From: Dysosmobacter sp.
GTDB lineage: Bacteria; Bacillota; Clostridia; Oscillospirales; Oscillospiraceae
Direction: 5' to 3'
Assembly: GCA_026169195.1 (NCBI GenBank)
Contig: JAPFEH010000038.1
Location: 1-64,000, forward strand
Length of the DNA stretch: 64,000 nt
Shown: positions 8,998 to 17,866 of the stretch, in pieces
Numbering within the stretch: the first letter of the stretch is position 1
Layout of the letters: each line of letters starts with the position of its first letter
Made by a program: the position numbers and the translations under genes
The notes under the pieces: model-generated
What the model saw: the letters and a program-made list of their open reading frames with translations, nothing else
What the model was told of the DNA's origin: nothing
The model's database searches: none

Positions 8998-9228
8998 TCA
9001 GTTTTTGTGAGATTCCAGATAGGCCATGATATCGCCCACGGTTTTCATGCCGGGGAGCGCTTCGTCGTCGATGGAGACGCCGACGGACTCCTCCAGCGCC
9101 ATGACCAGCTCCACGGAAGCCAGAGAATCTGCGCCCAGATCCTCCGCCAGCCGGGCCTCCAGAGTCACCTCTTCCACATCGCAGCCCAGAGTTTCTGCGA
9201 TGACACCGCGTACCTGTTCAAAATTCAT
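8998..9228 (-). CDS. acpP: acyl carrier protein
   Basis: Carrier of growing acyl chains, 76 residues and strongly acidic. The phosphopantetheine attachment serine is in the canonical LGADSLASVELVMALE. First gene of the operon: promoter, palindromic leader and a GAAAGGA ribosome site precede it directly. Confidence 0.98.
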   Translation of the reverse strand: MNFEQVRGVIAETLGCDVEEVTLEARLAEDLGADSLASVELVMALEESVGVSIDDEALPGMKTVGDIMAYLESHKN

Positions 9229-9252
9229 AGTTGTCTGATCCTTTCTAGTTTT

Positions 9253-9296
9253 ATTAAAATATTTTAATTAAAATTATTTAACTAAATTATTTTAAT
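9253..9296 (-). promoter_or_regulatory. AT-rich palindromic operator cluster of the fatty acid operon
   Basis: Positions 9253-9268 are a perfect 16-bp palindrome, ATTAAAATATTTTAAT. The same half-site recurs at 9267-9274 and, inverted, at 9289-9296, giving overlapping inverted repeats. They occupy the transcription start and early leader, immediately after the -10 box, which is where a repressor would act. MarR-type FabT and related lipid regulators bind AT-rich palindromes of similar size, but no regulator gene is in this window, so the binding protein is unknown. Confidence 0.65.
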
Positions 9297-9299
9297 GAA

Positions 9300-9328
9300 A
9301 TTATATGCAGGCAGTACGCAAATGTCAA
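9300..9328 (-). promoter_or_regulatory. consensus sigma-A promoter for acpP-acc-fab
   Basis: On the minus strand: TTGACA (9328-9323), a 17-bp spacer, and TATAAT (9305-9300), identical to the vegetative consensus. The start of transcription is predicted near 9293, about 65 bases before the acpP ATG. Confidence 0.85.
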
Positions 9329-9377
9329 ATGAATTTTTTATGAACAAAGTGTGAAGAGACGGGAGGACGGGAAACGA

Positions 9378-9416
9378 AAAAGCGCGTCTCCGGATTTTAT
9401 CCGGAGACGCGCTTTT
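9378..9416 (-). terminator. intrinsic terminator of the SLH protein gene
   Basis: Perfect 17-bp inverted repeat (AAAAGCGCGTCTCCGGA arm) with a TTTTA loop, starting about 20 bp after the stop at 9437; the A-run on the plus strand gives a U-tract in the minus transcript. It isolates this gene from the acpP promoter. Confidence 0.9.
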
Positions 9417-9436
9417 CAGAAATCTGCTTTCGGGAA

Positions 9437-12421
9437 TTACTTGCGGTACTGCTCCATCCGCCAGACAATGGCAGAGACCTGACCGCGGGTCAGCGTATTG
9501 TTGGGCTTGAAGGTGCTGGTGCCGTTGTTGAAGTAGCCTTCCACGATCCCGGCTTCGTACAGGGCCTGCACGCTGCGGTCGGAAGTGTCGGTGAAGGGCT
9601 TCAGGCTGGAAACCTTGGAGGTATTCAGCTTCAAGGCGCCTGCCGCCAGCTGGGAAACCTGCAGACGGGTGATGGGCTTGCCCAGATTGACGTTGCTGCT
9701 GGTGATGATGCCGTCCGCCCGGGCTTTCGCCAGATACCCGCTGAAGGGGCTGTTCTTCACGGTGGGAGCCTGCTCGGGATAACCGGCCGCCAGCATGATG
9801 AGCTTCAAAGCTGCGCCGTAGGAGATCTTGCTGTCGGGCTTGAAGCTGCCGTTGCTGTAACCGTCGATCACACCGGCGGAGGACAGCTCGGACACGTACT
9901 TATAGCACCACGTAGAGGCGCTCACGTCCTTGAACTTCTTCTGGCTGCTGACCACGCCCAGAGAGAATTTGCCCACGCCCAGAGAATTTCCGCTGCTGTC
10001 GCAGACCGCATAGGGGATCTCCACATTGCCGGTGAAGCTGGCGGTGGGGACAAAGCGCAGCTGGCTGATGGTCCAGCCGCTGCCGGCATAGCTGTAAACC
10101 GTAGAGGTGTCCGCCTTGCGGCTGGTGCCGGTGCCCACATACACGGCGCCCTGTGCGGAGGAAGGCAGGCTCAGCAGGCGGATGCCGTAAAATCTGCTGC
10201 TGCCGATGCTGCTGGATACAGCCTGCAGGATCTGGGGGGCGGGGAATGTGGTGGAGGAACCCTTGGTGATCACACCGTAAACTTCGGGTACGGCTTTGGA
10301 TGTGACGCTGATGGTTACCGTTCCGGATACCACGGCGCTGCCGGTACCATAGGCCGTAAAGGGAATGGAGACGGCATAGTTAGAGCCGGAAGGCACATAG
10401 GTCAGCTCGGAGAGCGCGTACTGGGTCAGGGCGCTGGGGCTGAGGTAGAAGCTGTACTGCCCGCAGGTGGAGGCCGTCAGCTGCTTGCGGGTGGCAGAGC
10501 CGTATTTGCTGGCGCCATAGTAGTTGTAATACAGGCCGCCGGTCACAGGCACGCCAATGAGCTTGACATACTGCAGCGTACTGCCGGGATACTTGGACTG
10601 CAGGAAGCTGGAAAAGTCATTGGCCTTGATCTGCACCTTGTTGGCGCCGGTGGTCTGATAGAGGATGCTGGTGGTTCCGGAAACCTGCGGAGCCACAGCG
10701 CCGTCTTTCGGGTTGATGACTACAGTGCCGTCCACATATTTCGAAGAGGAATAATAGGCGCGGAATTCCAGCGTCACAGAGGTCAGGAAGGTGCTGGCTG
10801 CGACGAAGCTCAGATCTTCCAGCGCATAGGCGTATTTTTCCTTGCTGCCGATATCGTCTTCATCGTAGTAGAACTTGCAGCCGTCCAGAGAGCCGGCGGT
10901 GAAGGACTCGGAGGAGGAGCGGCCGTAATTGACATAGAGGGTGCCGTTATAGGAATTCAGGTTTTTGGAATCGGTGAAGACCAGATATTCGAAGTCGTAG
11001 TTCCGATATTCCTCCTGAAATACATCGTTGAAGTCCTCGGGATCCATTTCCGCCTGTGCGCCGGGCTTCAGGTCAATGGTGATGTCCCCCTTGCCGGAGC
11101 TGCCCTTGCCGTCGCCGATGGTGATGGTCAGGGTGCCCTCCAGCGTATCGGGGTTCCGGGAGCTGTCACCGTACAGGGTGAAGTCCAGTGTGACGGTTTC
11201 ATCATCGGCATCATCGTCCACGAGGTAGTACATATCCTCTAAGAGATAGTCATAATCCTCGTCGTCAATATCGTCCTCGTCATAATAGAAGGTGTAGTCG
11301 TCCAGATCACGCTCTTTGATGGAGTAACGGTCGTCGGAGTAATCATAGGCATACAGCGTGCCGCAGTCATCCAGATTCTCGGAATCGTCAAAGACCACAT
11401 GGGAGAAATCATCATCGGAGGAACTGTCGTAGTAGTCTTCGAAAAGGTCTGCAAAATCCTCTTCGTTAAAGACGACCTTGTCTCCGGCATCGCCTTCGTA
11501 GGAAATATCGCCCTTCTTGGAGCCTTTACCCTCACCGATGGTGATGGTCAAAACGGCGTCGACTTCACCGCCTTCATCGCCGTACATGGTGAATTCCAAT
11601 ACGACTTCCTCATCGTCGGAGTCATCATCTGCCTCATAGGTCAGATCTTCAATGAGATAATCGTCATCGTCATTGGAAGAGTAATAGTACTTGTCGTCGG
11701 TCAGATCATCCTCATCGACAGTCACATATTTCTCATTATAATAATCATACACGCTCAGAGTGCCGTTATAGTCCAGATCGGTGGAATCGGTAAACTCGAT
11801 GTATTCGAGATCGTCATCTTCCCAATCCTCTTCTTCGTCATAGAGATCGGCAAGCTCATCCGCATCAAATTCCAGTTCATCGCCGGCCTCGACTTCCCAC
11901 TCGATCTCCACATCGCCGCTGCTGGAACCGCCATCAATCTCAATTTCCATGATGCCGTCCACAGAATCATCATCATCATCTTCACCATACAACGTGAATT
12001 CCAGAGTCAGCGTGCCGTCATCGGCATTATCGTCAGCAACAAAGGTCAGTCCGTCTAATTCGTATTCATCATATTCTGTTACGTCAGATGAGTAATAGTA
12101 AAATACGGCGTCATATACATCTGATTCATCAAGATCATCGCTCCAATATTCGTCGCAATCAGTTGCTTCGAAATGGCCGTATTCATCAAAATCATCCGTG
12201 TCGGTAAATTCCAGATAATAAAAGTCGCTGTAATCATCGTCATAGTCAAAAGCATCTTCATAAATGGACTTAAATTCGGAACGGCTGAAGCTGACCTCGT
12301 CTCCAGCTTCGACAGTTTCTTCGAGGTCTGCGCTGGCCGCAAAGGACACGGGAACCATACTGATGACCATGACCATGGCCAGCAGGAAGGCCGGCAGCTT
12401 CACTTTCAATAATCGGTTCAT
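9437..12421 (-). CDS. large SLH-domain surface protein with acidic repeats
   Basis: 994 residues, exported by an N-terminal signal peptide (LLKVKLPAFLLAMVMVISMV, cleavage near SFAAS). The body is made of about six degenerate repeats of 100-130 residues, each with a LEYIEFTD-like strand, a GTLY.Y segment, a LTFVADD-like strand, an LEFTLYG strand and a closing TITIG strand, so probably beta-sandwich modules. Repeats 1-3 are extraordinarily rich in Asp, Glu and Tyr; repeats 4-6 become neutral and Ser/Thr-rich. Three SLH domains end the protein (FKDVSASTWCYKYVSEL, a middle one, and FTDTSDRSVQALYEAG), anchoring it to cell-wall polymer. The ATG at 12421 follows GGAGGG; a TTG two codons earlier is less likely. 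Function beyond surface attachment is unknown. Confidence 0.9.
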   Translation of the reverse strand: MNRLLKVKLPAFLLAMVMVISMVPVSFAASADLEETVEAGDEVSFSRSEFKSIYEDAFDYDDDYSDFYYLEFTDTDDFDEYGHFEATDCDEYWSDDLDESDVYDAVFYYYSSDVTEYDEYELDGLTFVADDNADDGTLTLEFTLYGEDDDDDSVDGIMEIEIDGGSSSGDVEIEWEVEAGDELEFDADELADLYDEEEDWEDDDLEYIEFTDSTDLDYNGTLSVYDYYNEKYVTVDEDDLTDDKYYYSSNDDDDYLIEDLTYEADDDSDDEEVVLEFTMYGDEGGEVDAVLTITIGEGKGSKKGDISYEGDAGDKVVFNEEDFADLFEDYYDSSSDDDFSHVVFDDSENLDDCGTLYAYDYSDDRYSIKERDLDDYTFYYDEDDIDDEDYDYLLEDMYYLVDDDADDETVTLDFTLYGDSSRNPDTLEGTLTITIGDGKGSSGKGDITIDLKPGAQAEMDPEDFNDVFQEEYRNYDFEYLVFTDSKNLNSYNGTLYVNYGRSSSESFTAGSLDGCKFYYDEDDIGSKEKYAYALEDLSFVAASTFLTSVTLEFRAYYSSSKYVDGTVVINPKDGAVAPQVSGTTSILYQTTGANKVQIKANDFSSFLQSKYPGSTLQYVKLIGVPVTGGLYYNYYGASKYGSATRKQLTASTCGQYSFYLSPSALTQYALSELTYVPSGSNYAVSIPFTAYGTGSAVVSGTVTISVTSKAVPEVYGVITKGSSTTFPAPQILQAVSSSIGSSRFYGIRLLSLPSSAQGAVYVGTGTSRKADTSTVYSYAGSGWTISQLRFVPTASFTGNVEIPYAVCDSSGNSLGVGKFSLGVVSSQKKFKDVSASTWCYKYVSELSSAGVIDGYSNGSFKPDSKISYGAALKLIMLAAGYPEQAPTVKNSPFSGYLAKARADGIITSSNVNLGKPITRLQVSQLAAGALKLNTSKVSSLKPFTDTSDRSVQALYEAGIVEGYFNNGTSTFKPNNTLTRGQVSAIVWRMEQYRK

Positions 12422-12604
12422 AGACAACCCTCCATCAAATCTTCAAAGTGGGATGTTGGCATGTCCCCATCCAAAAGGACAATACTCCTGCCTATAACAT
12501 AGCGGAAAGCGTCCCGACAGTCATGAACAATTTATGAACATCTGCGGCTTTTGGTTTCGTTGGAAGAAAAAGACATAAAAAGGACGGGGAAATACAGGTT
12601 TCTC

Positions 12605-12633
12605 TTTACAAAGCGGAACAGTTCCTATATAAT
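12605..12633 (+). promoter_or_regulatory. sigma-A promoter of prfB
   Basis: TTTACA at 12605-12610, 17-bp spacer, TATAAT at 12628-12633; transcription is predicted to begin about 30 bases before the prfB ATG. Confidence 0.8.
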
Positions 12634-12671
12634 ACTATGGCTAATGAAATTCGGAAAATGGAGAATATGCC

Positions 12672-13796
12672 ATGGCTTTGATCGAATATGATACCTATAA
12701 GCAAAAGCTCCGGGATCTGGAACCCGAGCTGGAAAAGCTCGCCGCGGCGCTGGACATCGAATCCGCCCGGCAGGAGGCTGCCCGTTTGGAGGACGAGACC
12801 GCGCAGGACGGCTTCTGGAACGATCTGGAGCGTTCTCAGAAGGTGCAGATGCGGCTCAAGCAGCTGCAAAACAAGGTGGCCCGGCAGGAAAAGCTGGTTG
12901 GTGCGTGGGAGGATCTGACCGCTCTTTGCGAAATGGGGCAGGAGGAAGATGACCCCGAACTGCTGGAGGAACTGAAAACGGAATACGCCAAGCTGGAGGA
13001 AAAGGTGGAGGAAACCCGGATGACCACCCTGCTCTCCGGAGAATATGACAACTCCAACGCCATTTTGCAGTTCCATGCCGGCGCCGGCGGAACCGAGGCG
13101 CAGGACTGGGCGCAGATGCTTTACCGGATGTATACCCGCTGGGCGGAGCGCCACGGCTTTGTTTACAAAATTCTGGACTACGAAGACGGCGACGAGGCCG
13201 GCATCAAGTCTGCCGCCATCTCCATTGAGGGCGAGAATGCCTACGGCCTTTTGAAAAGTGAAAACGGCGTCCACCGGCTGGTTCGCGTCTCCCCCTTTGA
13301 CGCCAATGCCCGCCGCCAGACCTCCTTTGCCGCCATTGAGGTCATGCCGGAGCTGGAGAATGACGATTCCATCGAGATTCGGGACGAGGACATCGAAATG
13401 CAGGTCTATCGCGCTTCCGGTGCCGGCGGCCAGCACGTCAACAAGACGTCCTCCGCGGTTCGGCTGACCCATAAGCCCACCGGCATTGTGGTGGCTTCCC
13501 AGCAGGAGCGCAGCCAGTTCCAGAACAAGGACAACTGTATGAAAATGCTGCGGGCAAAGCTGCTGGAGCTGAAGGCCCAGCAGCACGCGGAGAAGATTTC
13601 CGACATCAAGGGCGTTCAGCTGAAGATCGAATGGGGCAGCCAGATCCGCTCCTATGTCTTCATGCCATACCAGATGGTGAAGGATACCCGCACCGGCTAT
13701 GAGACCGGCAATATCGACAACGTGATGGACGGCGATCTGGACGGGTTCCTGAACGCCTACCTGACGCAGCTTGCCACCGGAGAACTGAAAAAGTAA
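12672..13796 (+). CDS. prfB: peptide chain release factor 2
   Basis: Recognises UGA/UAA stop codons and triggers peptide release. 374 residues with the SPF stop-codon reading motif (VSPFDANARR) and the catalytic GGQ loop (GAGGQHVNKTSSAV). The whole protein is in one continuous frame from an ATG with GGAG 8 nt upstream. In many bacteria prfB needs a programmed +1 shift at an early UGA; no such shift is needed here. Confidence 0.96.
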   Translation: MALIEYDTYKQKLRDLEPELEKLAAALDIESARQEAARLEDETAQDGFWNDLERSQKVQMRLKQLQNKVARQEKLVGAWEDLTALCEMGQEEDDPELLEELKTEYAKLEEKVEETRMTTLLSGEYDNSNAILQFHAGAGGTEAQDWAQMLYRMYTRWAERHGFVYKILDYEDGDEAGIKSAAISIEGENAYGLLKSENGVHRLVRVSPFDANARRQTSFAAIEVMPELENDDSIEIRDEDIEMQVYRASGAGGQHVNKTSSAVRLTHKPTGIVVASQQERSQFQNKDNCMKMLRAKLLELKAQQHAEKISDIKGVQLKIEWGSQIRSYVFMPYQMVKDTRTGYETGNIDNVMDGDLDGFLNAYLTQLATGELKK

Positions 13797-13965
13797 ATGC
13801 ACCTGAAAAAAGGCGCGGCTGAAACGGGCCGTTCCCGTCAGGACACATGGGCGCGGAGCGTGCCGGAGCAGGCTGTAGGGCGGCTCCATGGTGTCTGAAG
13901 GGAGCGGGTTTCCGGAGCACCGCGTCCTTTTTGCGCAAAAGATGAACAGAGAAAGGAACAAAAGA

Positions 13966-15366
13966 ATGAGCGAACAAATCTCCGCCGCGGGTGCGGCACC
14001 GCAGGAAAATAAAATGGGCGTGATGCCCGTGGGGCGTTTGCTGGCGGGCATGGCGGTCCCCATGATGATCTCCATGCTGGTTCAGGCGCTGTATAATGTG
14101 GTGGACAGTGTGTTTGTTTCCCGCATCAGTGAGAATGCCTTCAATGCCGTGGGGCTGGCCTTTCCCCTCCAGAGCCTGATGATCGCCGTGGGCGCCGGAA
14201 CGGCTGTGGGCATCAATGCCCTGCTGTCCCGCTCTCTGGGAGAGAAAAAACAGGAGATGGCGGATCGGGCGGCCGGAACGGGAATTTTTCTCTCCTTGTG
14301 CAGCGCCGTGGCGTTTGCCCTGATCGGGGTGTTTCTCTCCCGCCCGTTCTTTCTGGCGCAGGCCAAGAGTGTGCCGGAGATCGTGGAAATGGGAACGGCA
14401 TATACCAGCATCTGTCTGGGGCTCTCTGTGGGGCTGTTCGGGCAGTTTTGCTTTGAGCGGCTGCTGCAGTCCACCGGTCGCACCACACTGTCCATGCTGA
14501 CCCAGCTGGCCGGCGCCGTGACCAACATCGTGCTGGACCCCATCTTTATTTTCGGACTGCTGGGGATGCCCGCCATGGGCGTTGCGGGCGCTGCCGTTGC
14601 CACCGTGCTGGGGCAGTTTGTGGGCGCCGCACTGGCCATTTTCCTGAACCTGAGATATAACGCGGATATTCACCTCAGCTTCCGGCTGATCCGTCCGGAC
14701 AAATGTGCGGTCAGGGAGATCTATCGGGTGGGGATCCCCTCCATCGTGATGCAGTCCATCGGCTCTGTGATGACCTTTGGCATGAACAAGATCCTGTTTG
14801 TGTTCACCCCGACGGCCACCGCGGTCTTTGGAGCCTACTTCAAGATCCAGAGCTTCATTTTCATGCCCATCTTCGGACTCAACAACGGCATGGTGCCCAT
14901 CATTTCCTATAACTACGGCGCCGCCCGTCCGCAGCGGGTGTGGAAAACGGTGCGGCTGACGATTTTTACCGCGGTTGCCATTATGTTTGTGGGCTTTCTC
15001 GCGTTCCAGACAGCGCCTGCCACGCTGCTGTCCCTGTTCGAAGCCTCGGAGGAAATGACAGCCATTGGCGTTCCGGCGCTGCGGATCATCAGCATCTCCT
15101 TCCTGCTGGCAGGCTTTTGCATCATTGCCGGATCGGTGTGTCAGGCGATCGGAAATCCAATTTACAGTATGATCGTCTCCGTGTGCCGTCAGCTGGTAGT
15201 GCTGCTGCCGGTGGCGTGGCTGCTGTCCCGGACGGGGCGGCTGGAGCTGGTGTGGTGGGCGTTCCCCATCGCGGAGGTGGCTTCCCTGACGCTCAGCGCC
15301 ATTTTCCTGCGCCGCACGGTTCACAGCGCCAATGCCCGCATGAAGAAGGCACGGGAGGAACTGTAA
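13966..15366 (+). CDS. MATE family efflux transporter
   Basis: Membrane antiporter of 466 residues with about 12 hydrophobic segments and the usual MATE signature near the start (MAVPMMISMLVQALYNVVDS) and its pseudo-repeat (YRVGIPSIVMQSIG) in the second half. Members export cationic drugs or metabolites in exchange for Na+ or H+; the substrate cannot be read here. The ATG at 13966 has AAAGGA 8 nt upstream and is preferred over an in-frame start 26 codons earlier. There is a 169-bp gap after prfB with no clear terminator. Confidence 0.9.
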   Translation: MSEQISAAGAAPQENKMGVMPVGRLLAGMAVPMMISMLVQALYNVVDSVFVSRISENAFNAVGLAFPLQSLMIAVGAGTAVGINALLSRSLGEKKQEMADRAAGTGIFLSLCSAVAFALIGVFLSRPFFLAQAKSVPEIVEMGTAYTSICLGLSVGLFGQFCFERLLQSTGRTTLSMLTQLAGAVTNIVLDPIFIFGLLGMPAMGVAGAAVATVLGQFVGAALAIFLNLRYNADIHLSFRLIRPDKCAVREIYRVGIPSIVMQSIGSVMTFGMNKILFVFTPTATAVFGAYFKIQSFIFMPIFGLNNGMVPIISYNYGAARPQRVWKTVRLTIFTAVAIMFVGFLAFQTAPATLLSLFEASEEMTAIGVPALRIISISFLLAGFCIIAGSVCQAIGNPIYSMIVSVCRQLVVLLPVAWLLSRTGRLELVWWAFPIAEVASLTLSAIFLRRTVHSANARMKKAREEL

Positions 15367-15375
15367 CAATATAAA

Positions 15376-15409
15376 AAACGACCGCTCCGGACCATTCCGG
15401 AGCGGTTTT
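15376..15409. terminator. bidirectional terminator between MATE and M23 genes
   Basis: CCGCTCCGGA stem with a CCAT loop (15382-15405), flanked by an A-run on the left and TTTT on the right, so it can serve both convergent genes. Confidence 0.85.
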
Positions 15410-15413
15410 GCTT

Positions 15414-16118
15414 TCACTGGTTCAGATAGTCTTCCGGATCGATGGCGTCCCCGTCATGCTCTACGGAAAAATGCAGGTGCGGGCCCTGTGCGGCTTCGGC
15501 GGGAGCCGTACCCACGGTGCCGATGATCTGGCCGGCGGATACGCTGTCGCCCACCTCCACGGCAGGGCTGTCTTGAAGACTTGCGTAGGTGGTCTGATAG
15601 CCGCCGTTATGGCGAAGCACCACGGTGGTGCCCATGAGGGGATCGGAGCCCACGGAAAGCACGGTTCCGGCGCTGGCAGCCAGCACGGAGGTCCCCTCCT
15701 CCGCGGAGATGTCCATTCCGGTGTGGACCCGCCAGTCCTCCAGCGTGGGGTTATACGTCAGCTGATCGACGGAAAAAGCGGCCAGAATCTCCCCCTGCAA
15801 AGGAGATACGATGATGCGGGGGGCTTCCGCCGCTACGGGGGTGTCATCCGGAACCGGCAGTTCCGGCATGGAAGCGGTTTCCTCCGCCGGCGGCTCCGGT
15901 GTGATGACGGCTGCCGGCTCCGGAGAAGGCTCCTCCCGAATCACCGGCACGGGAGCCGATACAGCGGTATCTGCCGGCGCCTCTGCCTGTTCAGGTGCGT
16001 TTGCATTCCGCTCCGTCAGCAGAAAATAGCCGCTGATGCCTGCGGCCAGAAGACACACAGCCAGCGTTGCATAGAATCCGATGCTGCCCCGGACAGCATC
16101 CCATTTGCGATTGTCCAT
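15414..16118 (-). CDS. membrane-anchored M23 peptidase
   Basis: 234 residues. One N-terminal membrane helix (about 18-38), a Pro/Ala/Glu-rich linker of about 70 residues, and a C-terminal LytM/M23 domain. Zinc ligands are visible in HTGMD and GPHLHF, so the metal site looks intact and the enzyme could cut peptidoglycan cross-bridges. The architecture recalls SpoIIQ, but no sporulation neighbours are present and the promoter is of the vegetative type, so I leave it unnamed. The ATG at 16118 follows GGGAGGAAGG; an upstream in-frame start has no such site. Confidence 0.88.
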   Translation of the reverse strand: MDNRKWDAVRGSIGFYATLAVCLLAAGISGYFLLTERNANAPEQAEAPADTAVSAPVPVIREEPSPEPAAVITPEPPAEETASMPELPVPDDTPVAAEAPRIIVSPLQGEILAAFSVDQLTYNPTLEDWRVHTGMDISAEEGTSVLAASAGTVLSVGSDPLMGTTVVLRHNGGYQTTYASLQDSPAVEVGDSVSAGQIIGTVGTAPAEAAQGPHLHFSVEHDGDAIDPEDYLNQ

Positions 16119-16174
16119 GGTACCTTCCTCCCTTACGTTTTGGGTCATGGAAAGTATGGACAGCTTTTTCCTTC

Positions 16175-16202
16175 CTTATACAAAAAAGAGACGCTTTGTC
16201 AA
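16175..16202 (-). promoter_or_regulatory. sigma-A promoter of the M23 gene
   Basis: Minus strand TTGACA (16202-16197), 16-bp spacer, TATAAG (16180-16175). It begins right at the U-tract of the gpmI terminator. Confidence 0.7.
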
Positions 16203-16250
16203 AAAGATCCCCGATTGTCCCGCGGCATTTGCGCCGCGGGACAATCGGGG
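16203..16250 (-). terminator. intrinsic terminator of gpmI
   Basis: Perfect 18-bp stem (16209-16226 with 16233-16250, arm CCCCGATTGTCCCGCGGC) starting 9 bp after the gpmI stop, followed by TTTTT in the minus transcript. Confidence 0.9.
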
Positions 16251-16258
16251 ATGCATGC

Positions 16259-17782
16259 TTATTTGACGATCAGGGTCTTGCCGTCCATTTCCGGAGGACA
16301 GGCCAGCCCCATCACATCCAGAATGGTGGGGGCGATATCCGCCAGCCGTCCGCCGCTGCGCAGCTCCGTTCCGGCGCCGCAGAGGATAAAGGGCACCAGA
16401 TTGGTGGTGTGGGCGGTCATGGGGCTGCCGTCAGGCTCCGTCATCTGCTCGGCGTTGCCGTGGTCGGCGGTGACCATGGCGATGCCGCCCATTTTCAGTG
16501 TGGCGTCTACCACACGGCCGACACACTCGTCCACGGTCTCCACTGCCTTTACGGCAGCGTCATACACGCCGGTATGGCCCACCATATCGCAGTTGGCGAA
16601 GTTGAGAATGATGACGTCATAGGCGCCGGATTCAATGCGCTCCACGCACTTGTCGCAGACCTCATAGGCGCTCATTTCCGGCTGGAGGTCATAGGTGGCG
16701 ACCTTGGGAGATGCCACCAGCACCCGGTCCTCTCCGGGGAACTGGGTCTCGCTGCCGCCGTTGAAGAAGAAGGTCACATGAGCATATTTCTCCGTTTCGG
16801 CGATCCGCAGCTGGGTCAGGCCCATTTGGCTCAGGTACTCACCCAGACCGTTGTGCACGCTGATGCGGGGGAATGCGACCTCGACATTGGGCATGGTGGC
16901 ATCATATTCCGTGTTGCACACAAAGGTCACGGGGAAAAACTGGCGGGTGAACCCGTCAAAAGCGGGGTCCACCAGCGTCCGGGTGATCTCTCTGGCCCGG
17001 TCGGGGCGGAAATTGAAGAAGATCACGCTGTCGTTGTCGGAGATGGTCCCCTCGCTGTCGCAGACGACCGGCTCCACAAATTCATCGGTGATGCCGGCAG
17101 CGTAGGAATCCTTGACAGCCTCAATAGGCAGAGGATTGCTGTGAGCACTTTCGCCGTAGACCATGGCATCATAGGCCTGCTCCACCCGATCCCAGCGCTT
17201 GTCGCGGTCCATGGCATAGTAGCGGCCCATGACGGTGGCGATTTTTCCGACGCCCAGCGCGCGGCAGGTCTCCACGGTTTGCGCCACAAATCCGGCGCCG
17301 GAGGTGGGAGACACGTCCCGTCCGTCCAAAAAGGCGTGGATATAGACCTTTTCCAGCCCCTTGCTTTTGGCAAGCTTCAGCAGGGCGAACAGGTGCTCCA
17401 GATGAGAGTGGACGCCGCCGTCGCTGAGCAGGCCCATCAGATGCAGAGCGGTGCCCCGCTCTTTGCAGGCATCCATGGCATGGTTGTAGGCGGGGTTGGA
17501 GAAAAAGTCGCCGTCAGCAATGGACTTGGAGATGCGGGGCAGGTCCTGAAACACCACGCGCCCGCCGCCGATGTTGGTATGGCCCACTTCGCTGTTGCCC
17601 ATTTGCCCCGCAGGCAGACCTACGTCCAGTCCGGAAGCGGACAGCTCCGTGTGGGCGAATTCCTGAAAAAATTGATCCAGACGGGGGGTATTGGCGGCCA
17701 GAACAGCGTTCCCGGCGGTACTGCCGCCGCGGGCGATGCCGAAGCCGTCCATAATAATTAAGGTAGTGGGTGTTTTGTTCAT
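16259..17782 (-). CDS. gpmI: 2,3-bisphosphoglycerate-independent phosphoglycerate mutase
   Basis: Interconverts 3- and 2-phosphoglycerate in glycolysis using two Mn ions. 507 residues, the family norm. The metal/nucleophile region is at the N-terminus (LIIMDGFG then GNSEVGHTNIG, where the Ser is phosphorylated), with the metal-binding C-terminal part VTADHGNAE. The ATG at 17782 has GAGG 6 nt upstream; a GTG six codons earlier lacks a site. Follows tpiA by 84 bp and probably shares its transcript. Confidence 0.96.
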   Translation of the reverse strand: MNKTPTTLIIMDGFGIARGGSTAGNAVLAANTPRLDQFFQEFAHTELSASGLDVGLPAGQMGNSEVGHTNIGGGRVVFQDLPRISKSIADGDFFSNPAYNHAMDACKERGTALHLMGLLSDGGVHSHLEHLFALLKLAKSKGLEKVYIHAFLDGRDVSPTSGAGFVAQTVETCRALGVGKIATVMGRYYAMDRDKRWDRVEQAYDAMVYGESAHSNPLPIEAVKDSYAAGITDEFVEPVVCDSEGTISDNDSVIFFNFRPDRAREITRTLVDPAFDGFTRQFFPVTFVCNTEYDATMPNVEVAFPRISVHNGLGEYLSQMGLTQLRIAETEKYAHVTFFFNGGSETQFPGEDRVLVASPKVATYDLQPEMSAYEVCDKCVERIESGAYDVIILNFANCDMVGHTGVYDAAVKAVETVDECVGRVVDATLKMGGIAMVTADHGNAEQMTEPDGSPMTAHTTNLVPFILCGAGTELRSGGRLADIAPTILDVMGLACPPEMDGKTLIVK

Positions 17783-17866
17783 AAAAACCTCGTTTCGCAC
17801 AAACCCGCCCCATTTTTCCGCCCGCAGGCAGAATGTTTAAAATGGAAGACGGCTCCCCATGCGGTG

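Noticed and set aside
15414-16118. SpoIIQ (forespore M23 protein)
   Set aside because: Architecture is similar, but there is a vegetative promoter and no sporulation neighbour; kept as a general M23 peptidase.
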